36,054 nt of DNA from Comamonadaceae bacterium. GTDB lineage: Bacteria; Pseudomonadota; Gammaproteobacteria; Burkholderiales; Burkholderiaceae_C. The stretch's first letter is position 1, and every line of letters begins with the position of its first letter. This document shows, one piece after another, positions 16,367-24,511 of this stretch. The notes beneath the pieces were generated by a model. That model ran no database searches. It had not been told where the DNA came from and worked only from the letters and a program-made list of their open reading frames with translations. The stretch spans positions 1 to 36,054 of the forward strand of contig CANFZL010000004.1 in the NCBI GenBank assembly GCA_947451205.1. Reading direction: 5' to 3'. The translations under genes and the position numbers were made by a program.

Positions 16367-17946
16367 GCGGATGTCTTGTCCATGTCGCGCAGTTTGAAGC
16401 GCTGAATCTTGCCAGTAGCCGTCTTCGGCAACTCCGGCAAAAACTCGATCACGCGCGGGTATTTGTACGGGGCCAAGCGTTCTTTGACAAAGGCCTTGAG
16501 TTCATCGGCCGTGGCCATTTGCCCCGACTTGAGCACCACGAAAGCCTTGGTTTTGGTCAAACCCTCGCTGTCGGTCATGCCGATCACAGCAGCTTCCAGC
16601 ACAGCCGAGTGCTGCACCAAAGTCGCTTCGACTTCGAATGGCGACACATAAATGCCGCTGACCTTGAGCATGTCGTCGCTGCGGCCGGAGTAGGTGTAAG
16701 TGCCGTCGGCGTTGCGCACATATTTGTCGCCGCTCTTGGTCCAAGCGCCCTGAAAGGTTTCGCGCGTTTTGTCGCGGTTGCCCCAGTACAGCAAAGCTGC
16801 ACTCGGGCCGCGCACGTAAAGGTCGCCGGTCTCGCCATCGGCGACCGGCAAGCCGTCGTCACCGCGCAACTCGACGTCATAGCCAGGCACCGGCCAGCCG
16901 GTGGTGCCGTAGCGCACTTTGCCGGGAATGTTGGACACATAAATATGCAACATCTCGGTGGAACCGATGCCGTCAATGATCTCTACGCCGTAGTGGGCGG
17001 TGAAACGCTGACCCAAGTCAGCCGGCAAGGCTTCGCCAGCAGACGACACCAAACGCAAAGCCACTTCGTTTTTGGCGGGTAAGTTCGCCGAGGCCAGCAT
17101 GCCCGCGAAGCCTGTCGGTGCGCCAAAAAAGACCGTCGGCTGCTGCTCTTTCCAGCGCTTGAAGGTGGCGTCGGGCGTCGGCCGCTCAGCCATTAGCACA
17201 ACGGTCGCGCCCACGCTCAAGGGAAAACTCAAACCGTTGCCCAAGCCGTAGGCAAAAAAGAGCTTGGCGGCTGAAAAGCAGACATCTTTTTCTTGCAAGC
17301 CGAGAACGGCTTTGCCATACAACTCGGCGGTCCAGTAGGGATTGGCGTGGGTGTGGGTGGTGCCTTTCGGACGGCCGGTGGAGCCTGACGAATACAACCA
17401 AAAACCAGGATCGTCCGGGCTGGTCGCCGCCGCTTTCTCCAAGGGCGCGCTGCGCTCGATCAAAGCGTCCAAAGATACTTCGCCATTTATTAATGTTGCG
17501 GCTGGTCGGGACACCACCACAGCCTGGACTTCATGTCCGCCCTGCGCCATGGCTTGTCGCAAGATCGGCAGCAGCGCGTCCGACACCAACGCGGCCTGCG
17601 AGCGGCTGTGCTGCAACATGAAGGCGTAGTCGTCGGCGGTCAGCAGGGTGTTCACCGCCACCGGAACCAGCCCGGCGTACATCGCGCCCAGAAAACTCAG
17701 CACCCAGTCGCTGCTGTCGTGCATGAGCAGCAGCACGCGCTCTTCACGGCGCAGACCCAGTGCCAGCAAGCCGGCAGCGACGCGCCTAATCCGTTCCGCC
17801 AACTCGCCATAGCTGAGCTGCCCGACATCATCGATCAGGGCGATTTTGGCGGGCCGGCTGACGTTGCAGTCAATCAGGTGCTGCGCAAAATTAAAGCGTG
17901 GGCCGGGGGTCGCTGGCCGTGAGCCTTGTGCAAGTGTTGGTGCCAT
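16363..17946 (-). CDS. bclA: Benzoate-CoA ligase
   Basis: A 527-residue AMP-forming aryl-CoA ligase that should convert benzoate, ATP and CoA to benzoyl-CoA, the entry step of the box pathway. Motifs in order: FWLYSSGSTGRPKGTTHTHAN (quoted here as SSGSTGRPKGTTHTH), AKLFFAYGLGNGLSFPL, which is characteristic of benzoate-CoA ligases, GIGSTEMLHIY, TKSGDKYVRN, and the catalytic lysine in KTATGKIQRFKLR. Length is exactly as expected. A GAGGAG lies 8 bp before the ATG at 17946. It lies between the aldehyde dehydrogenase and the alpha/beta hydrolase in the minus-strand box operon. Accepted substrates may include fluoro- or aminobenzoates; that is not visible here. Confidence 0.93.
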   Translation of the reverse strand: MAPTLAQGSRPATPGPRFNFAQHLIDCNVSRPAKIALIDDVGQLSYGELAERIRRVAAGLLALGLRREERVLLLMHDSSDWVLSFLGAMYAGLVPVAVNTLLTADDYAFMLQHSRSQAALVSDALLPILRQAMAQGGHEVQAVVVSRPAATLINGEVSLDALIERSAPLEKAAATSPDDPGFWLYSSGSTGRPKGTTHTHANPYWTAELYGKAVLGLQEKDVCFSAAKLFFAYGLGNGLSFPLSVGATVVLMAERPTPDATFKRWKEQQPTVFFGAPTGFAGMLASANLPAKNEVALRLVSSAGEALPADLGQRFTAHYGVEIIDGIGSTEMLHIYVSNIPGKVRYGTTGWPVPGYDVELRGDDGLPVADGETGDLYVRGPSAALLYWGNRDKTRETFQGAWTKSGDKYVRNADGTYTYSGRSDDMLKVSGIYVSPFEVEATLVQHSAVLEAAVIGMTDSEGLTKTKAFVVLKSGQMATADELKAFVKERLAPYKYPRVIEFLPELPKTATGKIQRFKLRDMDKTSA

Positions 17947-17984
17947 GTTTGTCTCCTCAATCTCATTTTTAACAGGGCAAGCGC

Positions 17985-19547
17985 TTATTCATTGACAGGT
18001 TTCAAGTGCGCCAGCACTGCTGTGCTGGCCTGCACGGCGCTGCGGCGGTGGTAAAAATTGAGCGCCCGAAGGCCGCCCAGTTCTTCGCCACCACCCGCGC
18101 GGCCAGGCCCGCCGTGCAGCGACTGCGGCATCACGTTGCCGTGGCCCGTGTGCAGTGCCGCCACGTCGGGCGAAATGATGTGCACGCGGCCGTGGCTGTC
18201 GGCCAGTTCCAGTGCGGCGCTGGCCAGCGCAGCCGGGTCACTGCCGTATAGCGACGTGACCAGCGAGCCTTGACCGCGTCGCACCAGCGCCAGCGCATGG
18301 GCGATGTCGCGGTAAGGCACCAGGGTGGCGACCGGGCCAAAGACTTCGGTGTCGTGCACATGGCGCGAGGCATCGCTGACCTCTGCCGTGCGCAGCCCCA
18401 GCAAGGTCGGGCCGACGCAGCAAGCGATGGCTGGATCGGCATCGACCAGCGCATGGGCAGCGCCGTCGTGCAGCACTTCGGCTTCGGTTTTGAGCAGCGC
18501 CAAGCCTTCCTGCACAGTGTTGAATTGTGCGCGGTTCACCAGCGCGCCCATGCGCACCGTCTCGTTGCGAGGGTTGCCCACCGTTGTTTTGACCAACCTG
18601 GCGCTGATGGCAGCAGCAACCTCTTTGTAAACAGCTTGCGGCACCAGCACGCGGCGAATCGCCGTGCATTTCTGGCCTGACTTGACCGTCATTTCGCGGG
18701 CCACTTCTTTGGCCAACAACTCGAGTGCTTCGGCGCCAGCATCTGGCAAGAGCAGTGCCGAGTTCAAGCTGTCGGCTTCGATGTTGACGCGGACTGAGCG
18801 CTGTGTGACGGCGGGATGCGAACGAATGACCGCGGCGGTGGCTGCCGAGCCGGTGAAGGACACCACGTCAAAGGCTTGCAACTGGTCCAGCAAACCGGCT
18901 GAACTGCCGCATATGACGGACAGTGCGCCCGCCGGCAAGACGCCGGCGTTCACCACGTCTTGCACCATGCGCTGCGTCAGCCAAGCGGTGGCCGTGGCCG
19001 GCTTGATGATCACCGGCACACCCGAGAGCAGCGCAGGCGCGGCTTTTTCCCACAAGCCCCACGCGGGGAAATTAAAGGCATTGATGAAGAGCGCCACACC
19101 GCGGGTTGGCGTCATCACATGCTGAGACTGAAACAGCGGGTCTTTGCCCAAACGCGCGCTGTCACCGTCTAACAGGTGATGCCGATCACCCAGCGATTCG
19201 CCCATCTTGGCGTAGCTGCCGAGCGTGAAAAAACCGCCGTCGATGTCGACTGCCGTGTCGTTTTTCACGGTGCCGCTGTTGGCGGTGGCGATGGCGTAGT
19301 AAGCCTCGCGGTTGGCTTGCAAGACCTTGCCGACTTCCGCCAACAGAGCAGCCCGTTGTCGGTAGCTCAACTGCCGCAAGGCGCTGCCGCCTTGCTCGCG
19401 GGCAAAGGCAAAAGCTTCAGCCAGATCCATACCCGTGGCGTCGACGCGCACCAGCGGCGTGCCCAGCACAGGGTCGACCAGTTCGGTGCCTGCACCACTG
19501 CCGTTTTGCCAACGGCCGGCCAAAAAATTAGGGAGAAGTTCAGTCAT
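17985..19547 (-). CDS. boxD: 3,4-dehydroadipyl-CoA semialdehyde dehydrogenase (box pathway, BoxD type)
   Basis: A 520-residue aldehyde dehydrogenase. The cofactor/turn motif is SFTGSAATAAVI, the catalytic glutamate lies in NIEADSLNSALL and the catalytic cysteine in KSGQKCTAIRRVLV. It belongs to the PaaZ-N/BoxD-like group rather than the ordinary ~480-residue group. In the box pathway BoxC produces 3,4-dehydroadipyl-CoA semialdehyde, and this NADP-linked enzyme oxidises it to the acid, which enters beta-oxidation-like reactions. The gene lies between the DUF4863 gene and benzoate-CoA ligase. The symbol follows A. evansii/Azoarcus usage; some reports call it boxZ. Confidence 0.9.
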   Translation of the reverse strand: MTELLPNFLAGRWQNGSGAGTELVDPVLGTPLVRVDATGMDLAEAFAFAREQGGSALRQLSYRQRAALLAEVGKVLQANREAYYAIATANSGTVKNDTAVDIDGGFFTLGSYAKMGESLGDRHHLLDGDSARLGKDPLFQSQHVMTPTRGVALFINAFNFPAWGLWEKAAPALLSGVPVIIKPATATAWLTQRMVQDVVNAGVLPAGALSVICGSSAGLLDQLQAFDVVSFTGSAATAAVIRSHPAVTQRSVRVNIEADSLNSALLLPDAGAEALELLAKEVAREMTVKSGQKCTAIRRVLVPQAVYKEVAAAISARLVKTTVGNPRNETVRMGALVNRAQFNTVQEGLALLKTEAEVLHDGAAHALVDADPAIACCVGPTLLGLRTAEVSDASRHVHDTEVFGPVATLVPYRDIAHALALVRRGQGSLVTSLYGSDPAALASAALELADSHGRVHIISPDVAALHTGHGNVMPQSLHGGPGRAGGGEELGGLRALNFYHRRSAVQASTAVLAHLKPVNE

Positions 19548-19580
19548 GTGAGTTTTTCTGCGTTGTCTGGTGTGTCTGGT

Positions 19581-20045
19581 TTATCGGGTGAAGTCGATGC
19601 GGCCTTCAGGCAGCAGATAGAGAACCAAGGCGCGGCCTTGGGTGACGGTCGGGCGGTGCGCGCTGCCCGGTGGGCAGACCAGCCAACCCGCCGGACGGCC
19701 GTCAAAGCAGGCGCCGGCGTCCACTGGCATGACCAGGTCAATTTCACCGTTCGGGTGGCTGTGGTGCGGCCCGGCGACATCGGTCATGTCGACGACATCG
19801 ACTGAAAAGCCATGCAGGTCGTCGGCGGGCTTGAAGATGCGGCCGTATTTCAAACCGCCGCCTTCGCGGTCACACAGCCAGCCTTCGGCCACACCGGCGA
19901 CGCAAGCTGCCTGCAATTGGGTAAAAGTGGCGCTGCCGGGGCCGTGCTCAGCATTGAGCCAGGCGTCCAGTTCGGCATTCAGCGGGCGGCCCGCCAGTTG
20001 CGTCGTCAGTTGAGCAATCTGCTCGCGAAATTCAAGGGGAGACAT
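19581..20045 (-). CDS. DUF4863 (PnbB-related) family protein, first gene of the minus-strand box operon
   Basis: A 154-residue small protein. The middle holds a cupin-like, histidine-rich stretch (VAGPHHSHPNGEIDLVMPV) and a second segment WLVCPPGSAHRPTV, consistent with a metal-binding cupin-type barrel. From memory the family contains 4-hydroxylaminobenzoate lyase (PnbB) and also occurs beside box genes; the assignment to that family is by resemblance. No nitrobenzoate reductase is nearby, so a lyase role is doubtful here. As the leading gene, 33 bp before the aldehyde dehydrogenase, it is probably co-induced with benzoate degradation. It could act on a ring-cleavage side product or on substituted benzoates; function unknown. 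Confidence 0.78.
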   Translation of the reverse strand: MSPLEFREQIAQLTTQLAGRPLNAELDAWLNAEHGPGSATFTQLQAACVAGVAEGWLCDREGGGLKYGRIFKPADDLHGFSVDVVDMTDVAGPHHSHPNGEIDLVMPVDAGACFDGRPAGWLVCPPGSAHRPTVTQGRALVLYLLPEGRIDFTR

Positions 20046-20105
20046 TGGGGAACTCGTCCATTCACGGGAAGGTTAGGGTGCACGACCTAGCTTGTCAGGC
20101 CTTGC

Positions 20106-20130
20106 AACATGAATTATTATGCGTGCCTGA
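20106..20130 (-). promoter_or_regulatory. Conserved 25-bp box element A (candidate BoxR operator)
   Basis: Read on the minus strand, this element matches element B (21134-21158) at 21 of 25 positions; the shared core is GCATNNTNATTCATGTT preceded by TCAGGC. It lies immediately downstream of the -10 of the predicted DUF4863-operon promoter, across the likely transcription start. It contains a CGCA-N6-TTCA pair, a variant of the TGCA-N6-TGCA pattern reported for the related BzdR/BoxR regulators. Presence of the repeat is seen directly; its binding by BoxR is inferred. Confidence 0.65.
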
Positions 20131-20159
20131 ACAATAAAGCGCGCAAAGCATCGTGTCAA
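20131..20159 (-). promoter_or_regulatory. Candidate sigma-70 promoter for the DUF4863-boxD-bclA-ABC operon
   Basis: Minus-strand TTGACA (20159-20154, full consensus -35) is followed after 17 bp by TATTGT (20136-20131, -10). The predicted start is about 20124, inside element A, so a bound repressor there would block transcription. The DUF4863 ATG lies about 80 bp downstream. Confidence 0.6.
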
Positions 20160-20200
20160 GCACTATATTGCATGTACTAGGGATAACACCGAGCCAGCCC

Positions 20201-21094
20201 ATGCCAGAAAAGACAGACCACAACAGTAAGAACCCATTTTTGGTGGCCTTGGGCGAGCGCGTGCGTGGTTTGCGGGCTCGCCGCGGCATGACGCGCAAGG
20301 CCGTCTCGATAGCGGCTGATGTGTCTGAGCGTCACCTTGCAAATCTTGAATACGGCGAAGGCAACGCCTCTATCTTGGTGCTGCTGCAGGTGGCCAGCGC
20401 CTTGCAGTGCAGCTTGGCCGAGTTGATTGGCGATGTCACCACGCTGTCGCCAGAATGGTTGCTGATCCGAGAGTTGTTGGAGCGGCGCGGTGAAGCCGAC
20501 CTGCGACTGGCCCGCATCGCTTTGGGCGAGTTATTGGGAACCGGCGGCGGCGCGTCTGGAACTGTCAGCACGCGGGTGGCGCTGATAGGGCTGCGCGGTG
20601 CAGGCAAGTCGGCACTCGGGCAGATGCTGGCCGAAGACCTCGGTTTTCCCTTCGTTGAGCTGAGCCGCGAGATCGAGAAGTTTGCCGGCTGCAGTGTGGC
20701 TGAAATCCAGGCTTTGTATGGCCAAAATGCCTACCGCCGCTATGAGCGCCGCGCCATGGAGGAGACCATACAGATTTATCCCGAAGCGGTGATCGCCACG
20801 CCCGGTGGCCTGGTCTCGGACCCGGCCACCTTCAACCAGCTGCTCAGCCACTGCACCACGGTCTGGCTGCAGGCCGACCCCGAAGACCACATGAACCGCG
20901 TGTTGGCCCAAGGCGACACGCGGCCGATGGCGGCCAGCAAAGAGGCGATGGAAGACCTGAAGGGCATTCTGGCTGGCCGTGCGGCTTTTTACTCGAAGGC
21001 GCAGCTGACCCTCAACACCAGCGCTCAGGGCTTAGCGCCTTCTTTCGCGCTGCTGCGCAGCCAAGTGCGCGATATTCTTCAGCTACCGGCCTGA
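20201..21094 (+). CDS. boxR: BoxR-type transcriptional regulator (XRE helix-turn-helix fused to shikimate-kinase-like domain)
   Basis: A 297-residue two-domain regulator. Residues ~15-72 are an XRE helix-turn-helix (LGERVRGLRARRGMTRKAVS, then HLANLEYGEGNAS). From ~125 to the end is a shikimate-kinase-like domain with P-loop LIGLRGAGKSALG near residue 130. In Azoarcus, BoxR/BzdR proteins repress benzoate genes and benzoyl-CoA is the inducer, sensed by the kinase-like domain. I prefer the ATG at 20201; a GTG at 20153 would add 16 residues that lie over the divergent promoter. It is divergent from the DUF4863 operon and 117 bp before boxC. Elements A and B flank the gene, suggesting control of both arms and autoregulation. 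Confidence 0.92.
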   Translation: MPEKTDHNSKNPFLVALGERVRGLRARRGMTRKAVSIAADVSERHLANLEYGEGNASILVLLQVASALQCSLAELIGDVTTLSPEWLLIRELLERRGEADLRLARIALGELLGTGGGASGTVSTRVALIGLRGAGKSALGQMLAEDLGFPFVELSREIEKFAGCSVAEIQALYGQNAYRRYERRAMEETIQIYPEAVIATPGGLVSDPATFNQLLSHCTTVWLQADPEDHMNRVLAQGDTRPMAASKEAMEDLKGILAGRAAFYSKAQLTLNTSAQGLAPSFALLRSQVRDILQLPA

Positions 21095-21121
21095 GTTTTG
21101 AGAGAATCTGCAAAAAAGTGC

Positions 21122-21151
21122 TTGACCTCGGCTTCAGGCGTGCATTATTAT
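21122..21151 (+). promoter_or_regulatory. Candidate sigma-70 promoter for boxCBA
   Basis: TTGACC (21122-21127) and TATTAT (21146-21151) are separated by 18 bp in the boxR-boxC gap. The -10 lies inside conserved element B. Predicted start near 21158, about 54 bp before the boxC ATG. Confidence 0.55.
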
Positions 21152-21158
21152 TCATGTT
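21134..21158 (+). promoter_or_regulatory. Conserved 25-bp box element B (candidate BoxR operator)
   Basis: Same element as A, in the orientation of boxC: TCAGGC, then GCATTATTATTCATGTT. It contains TGCA-N6-TTCA and covers the -10 and start region of the predicted boxC promoter, an arrangement suited to repression. Direct binding is not shown by sequence. Confidence 0.65.
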
Positions 21159-21211
21159 AAGAATTTTAAAAGGTGCAGCTTCCTGCATCTGAACGGCAGC
21201 ACAACGGAGAT

Positions 21212-22882
21212 ATGTCCATGACCACAGCCCTTGCACCGCGCGTCGAATACCAAACCGACCCGACCCAGTACAAACACCTCAAGCTCAGTTTTAACGGCCC
21301 AGTGGCCACGCTGGCGGTCGACATTGACGAGAACGCGGGATTGCGTCCGGGCTACAAGCTTAAGCTGAACAGCTACGACCTCGGCGTCGACATTGAACTC
21401 AATGACGCAGTGAGCCGCATCCGTTTTGAGCACCCTGAAGTGCGCACCGTGGTCGTCACCAGCGGCAAAGACAAGGTCTTTTGCTCCGGCGCCAACATCT
21501 TCATGCTGGGCGTCAGCAGCCATGCCTGGAAAGTCAACTTCTGCAAATTCACCAATGAAACCCGCAATGGCTTGGAAGACTCCTCCAAGCACAGCGGCTT
21601 GAAGTTCTTGGCTGCTGTGAACGGCGCTTGCGCCGGTGGTGGCTACGAGCTGGCCTTGGCTTGTGACGAAATCATCTTGGTGGATGACCGCTCCAGCGCG
21701 GTCAGCCTGCCGGAAGTGCCTTTGCTCGGCGTGCTGCCCGGCACCGGTGGCCTGACCCGCGTGACCGACAAGCGCCATGTGCGCCACGACTTGGCCGACA
21801 TTTTCTGCACCAGCGTCGAAGGCGTGCGTGGTCAGAAAGCAGTCGACTGGCGCTTGGTCGACGCCGTTGCCAAGACCGCCGTCTTCGCTCAAAAAGTGCA
21901 GGAACGCGCACTGGAATTGGCCGCCCAAAGCGATCGCCCTGCCGATGGCCAAGGCGTGACGCTGACGCCGCTCAAGCGCACGGTAGAAGCCGACGCGCTG
22001 CGTTATCAGTATGTGAGCGTTGAGATTGAGCGTGCCAAACGCACCGCCACCTTCACTGTCAAGAGCCCGAGCGGTGCACAACCGACTGACATCGCTGCCA
22101 TCGAGAAAGCCGGTGCCGACTGGTTCCCGTTGGCCATGGCCCGCGAACTCGAAGACGCGATTTTGCAGATGCGCACCAACGAACTCGACATCGGCGTCTG
22201 GCTGATCAAGACCGAAGGCGATGCCGTTGCCGTGTTGGCCAGCGACGCCGTCTTAATGGCGCACCAAAACCATTGGTTGGTGCGCGAAACCATCGGCCTG
22301 ATGCGCCGCACCTTCAGCCGTCTCGACGTCTCGTCGCGCAGCCTGTTTGCGCTGATCGAGCCCGGCTCATGCTTCGCTGGTTCCTTCCTAGAACTCGCGC
22401 TGGCCTGCGACCGCAGCTACATGCTGGCGCTGCCGGACGACGCAGCCAAGGCACCAACCCTCACGGTTGGCGATAGCAACTTTGGCTTGTTCCCAATGGT
22501 CACCGAGCAAAGCCGACTCGGTCGCCGTTTTTATGATGAACAGCCTGCGCTGGACGCCGTGCGCGCCAAAGCCGGCCAGCCACTCGACGCCGACGCCGCT
22601 TTCGCGGTCGGCTTGGTCACCTCGAACCCGGACGACATCGACTGGGCTGACGAAGTGCGGATCGCGATTGAAGAGCGCGTCTCGATGTCGCCGGATGCCT
22701 TGACCGGCCTCGAAGCCAACCTGCGTTTCAACGGCCCGGAAAACATGTTCACGCGCATTTTTGGTCGTCTGACGGCTTGGCAAAATTGGATCTTCCAGCG
22801 GCCCAATGCTGTCGGTGAAAAAGGCGCCTTGAAGGTTTACGGCAAAGGTGACAAAGCCCAGTTCGACTGGAACCGCGTCTAA
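21212..22882 (+). CDS. boxC: 2,3-epoxybenzoyl-CoA dihydrolase (benzoyl-CoA-dihydrodiol lyase), BoxC
   Basis: A 556-residue crotonase-superfamily enzyme, the size expected of BoxC and about twice an ordinary enoyl-CoA hydratase. The first half carries the crotonase motifs VFCSGANIFMLG, GACAGGGYELALACDEI (glutamate after GGGY) and SLPEVPLLGVLPGTGG. The second half contains a degenerate repeat around CFAGSFLELALACDRS. It hydrolytically opens 2,3-epoxybenzoyl-CoA to 3,4-dehydroadipyl-CoA semialdehyde plus formate. A CGGAGA lies just before the ATG at 21212; a second ATG at 21218 is also possible. It is the first gene of the plus-strand box operon, 87 bp before boxB. Confidence 0.94.
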   Translation: MSMTTALAPRVEYQTDPTQYKHLKLSFNGPVATLAVDIDENAGLRPGYKLKLNSYDLGVDIELNDAVSRIRFEHPEVRTVVVTSGKDKVFCSGANIFMLGVSSHAWKVNFCKFTNETRNGLEDSSKHSGLKFLAAVNGACAGGGYELALACDEIILVDDRSSAVSLPEVPLLGVLPGTGGLTRVTDKRHVRHDLADIFCTSVEGVRGQKAVDWRLVDAVAKTAVFAQKVQERALELAAQSDRPADGQGVTLTPLKRTVEADALRYQYVSVEIERAKRTATFTVKSPSGAQPTDIAAIEKAGADWFPLAMARELEDAILQMRTNELDIGVWLIKTEGDAVAVLASDAVLMAHQNHWLVRETIGLMRRTFSRLDVSSRSLFALIEPGSCFAGSFLELALACDRSYMLALPDDAAKAPTLTVGDSNFGLFPMVTEQSRLGRRFYDEQPALDAVRAKAGQPLDADAAFAVGLVTSNPDDIDWADEVRIAIEERVSMSPDALTGLEANLRFNGPENMFTRIFGRLTAWQNWIFQRPNAVGEKGALKVYGKGDKAQFDWNRV

Positions 22883-22969
22883 AAATTTATCGTTGTGCAG
22901 CGTATCTCTGGTGGCGCGCTGCAACCGAACTTCTTCCACCGTTGCAGACCTTTTTTATTGGAGACTCTC

Positions 22970-24397
22970 ATGTCCGGTATCAACTACAGCGAAAAAATTC
23001 CCAATAACGTCAACCTGAGCGAAGACCGCACCTTGCAGCGCGCGCTGGAGCAGTGGCAACCCAACTTCATCAACTGGTGGGACGACGTCGGCCCGGTCGG
23101 TTCGACCGACTCTGAGGTTTACCTGCGCACCGCTGTCAGCGTGGACCCGCAAGGCTGGGCCCAGTTTGGCCACGTCAAGATGCGCGACTACCGCTGGGGC
23201 ATTTTTCTGAACCCAGGCGAAGCTGAGCGGACCATTCACTTTGGCGACCACAAAGGCGAAAAAGCCTGGCAAGACGTGCCCGGTGAACACCGCGCCAACC
23301 TGCGCCGCATCATCGTCACGCAAGGCGACACCGAGCCTGCATCGGTCGAGCAGCAACGCCACTTGGGCCTGACCGCGCCCAGCATGTACGACCTGCGCAA
23401 CCTGTTCCAGATCAACGTCGAAGAAGGCCGCCATTTGTGGGCCATGGTGTATTTGCTGCACAAGCACTTTGGCCGTGACGGCCGTGACGAAGCCGAAGGC
23501 CTGTTGGAGCGTCGCAGCGGTGACGAGAACAATCCGCGCATTCTGGCCGCATTCAACGAGCAGACGCCCGATTGGCTGAGCTTTTTCATGTTCACTTACT
23601 TCACCGACCGTGACGGTAAGTTCCAGCTCTGCGCCTTGGCTGAAAGCGCTTTTGACCCGTTGGCCCGGACCTCTAAGTTCATGCTGACCGAAGAGGCGCA
23701 CCACATGTTTGTCGGCGAGAGCGGCATCAGCCGCGTGATCTCACGCACCGCTCAAAAAATGAACGAGCTGAAGACCGACGACGTTAACAAGCTGCGTGCC
23801 GCTGGCGTGATCGACCTGCCGACGATTCAGCGCTACATCAACTTCCACTTCAGCGTGACCATTGATTTGTTCGGCGCGGATGAGTCGAGCAACGCCGCCA
23901 CCTTCTACAGCACCGGCATCAAAGGCCGCTACGAAGAAGGTAAACGCGTCGATGACCACGTCCTCAAGGGCCAGACTTACAAAGTCCTGGAAGCACGCGA
24001 CGGCCAATTGGTCGAAAAAGAAGTGCCGATGCTCAACGCGCTCAACGAAGTGCTGCGCGACGATTACATCAAGGACTCTGTCGCTGGTGTGGAGCGTTGG
24101 AACAAGGTGCTGGAAAAGGCCGGTATTCCAACCCGCATGAAAGTGCCGCACAAGGCCTTCAACCGCAACATCGGTGCGCTGTCCGGCGTTAAAGTTTCAC
24201 CAGAAGGCCGCGTGCTGAGCCTGCCCGAATGGAAAGCGCAAGTCGGCGAGTGGTTGCCGTCGCTGCAAGACCGCGCTTACGTCGCCAGCCTGATGGGCCG
24301 TGTGGTCGAGCCAGGCAAGTTCGCTAATTGGATCTCGCCGCCGGTCATGGGCATCAACCGCCAGCCCGTTGACTTCGACTACGTGCGATTCAACTGA
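22970..24397 (+). CDS. boxB: Benzoyl-CoA 2,3-epoxidase, di-iron component BoxB
   Basis: A 475-residue class I di-iron oxygenase. Two EExxH-like iron-ligand motifs are clear: VEEGRH (E152, H155) and TEEAHH (E242, H245). They are offset by two from the Azoarcus evansii ligands I recall (E150/H153 and E240/H243), as expected for an orthologue. The enzyme, with BoxA as reductase, inserts one oxygen atom of O2 into benzoyl-CoA to form the 2,3-epoxide. The start at ATG 22970 follows TTGGAGAC. A 114-bp gap with a strong hairpin separates it from boxA. Confidence 0.95.
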   Translation: MSGINYSEKIPNNVNLSEDRTLQRALEQWQPNFINWWDDVGPVGSTDSEVYLRTAVSVDPQGWAQFGHVKMRDYRWGIFLNPGEAERTIHFGDHKGEKAWQDVPGEHRANLRRIIVTQGDTEPASVEQQRHLGLTAPSMYDLRNLFQINVEEGRHLWAMVYLLHKHFGRDGRDEAEGLLERRSGDENNPRILAAFNEQTPDWLSFFMFTYFTDRDGKFQLCALAESAFDPLARTSKFMLTEEAHHMFVGESGISRVISRTAQKMNELKTDDVNKLRAAGVIDLPTIQRYINFHFSVTIDLFGADESSNAATFYSTGIKGRYEEGKRVDDHVLKGQTYKVLEARDGQLVEKEVPMLNALNEVLRDDYIKDSVAGVERWNKVLEKAGIPTRMKVPHKAFNRNIGALSGVKVSPEGRVLSLPEWKAQVGEWLPSLQDRAYVASLMGRVVEPGKFANWISPPVMGINRQPVDFDYVRFN

Positions 24398-24418
24398 TCG
24401 CGCGGTTGTGCTGAAATC

Positions 24419-24443
24419 ATCAGGGGGCCTCGCGCCCCCTGAT
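24419..24443 (+). terminator. Strong hairpin between boxB and boxA (attenuator, processing or stability element)
   Basis: A perfect 10-bp stem, ATCAGGGGGC and GCCCCCTGAT, encloses a 5-nt loop CTCGC. It starts 22 bp after the boxB stop. The sequence downstream (TCGATTGTTGCG) has no run of T, so it is not a textbook intrinsic terminator. It could stabilise the boxCB message or cause partial termination before boxA. Confidence 0.6.
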
Positions 24444-24511
24444 TCGATTGTTGCGCTTGTTGCGCTGAATGCGTTAGATTCGCTGAAGACGTATTGAACT
24501 GAGAAAACACC

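Noticed and set aside
16141-17082. A long open frame (313 codons) on the plus strand
   Set aside because: It is antisense to bclA and the alpha/beta hydrolase, has low-complexity Arg/Ser/Ala composition and no recognisable domain; the GC-rich codons of the real genes create it.
21152-22081. A 309-codon open frame on the minus strand
   Set aside because: It lies fully antisense to boxC, whose motifs are unmistakable, and shows no family pattern.
22955-23704. A 249-codon minus-strand open frame
   Set aside because: Antisense to boxB, with no domain or ribosome-binding site.
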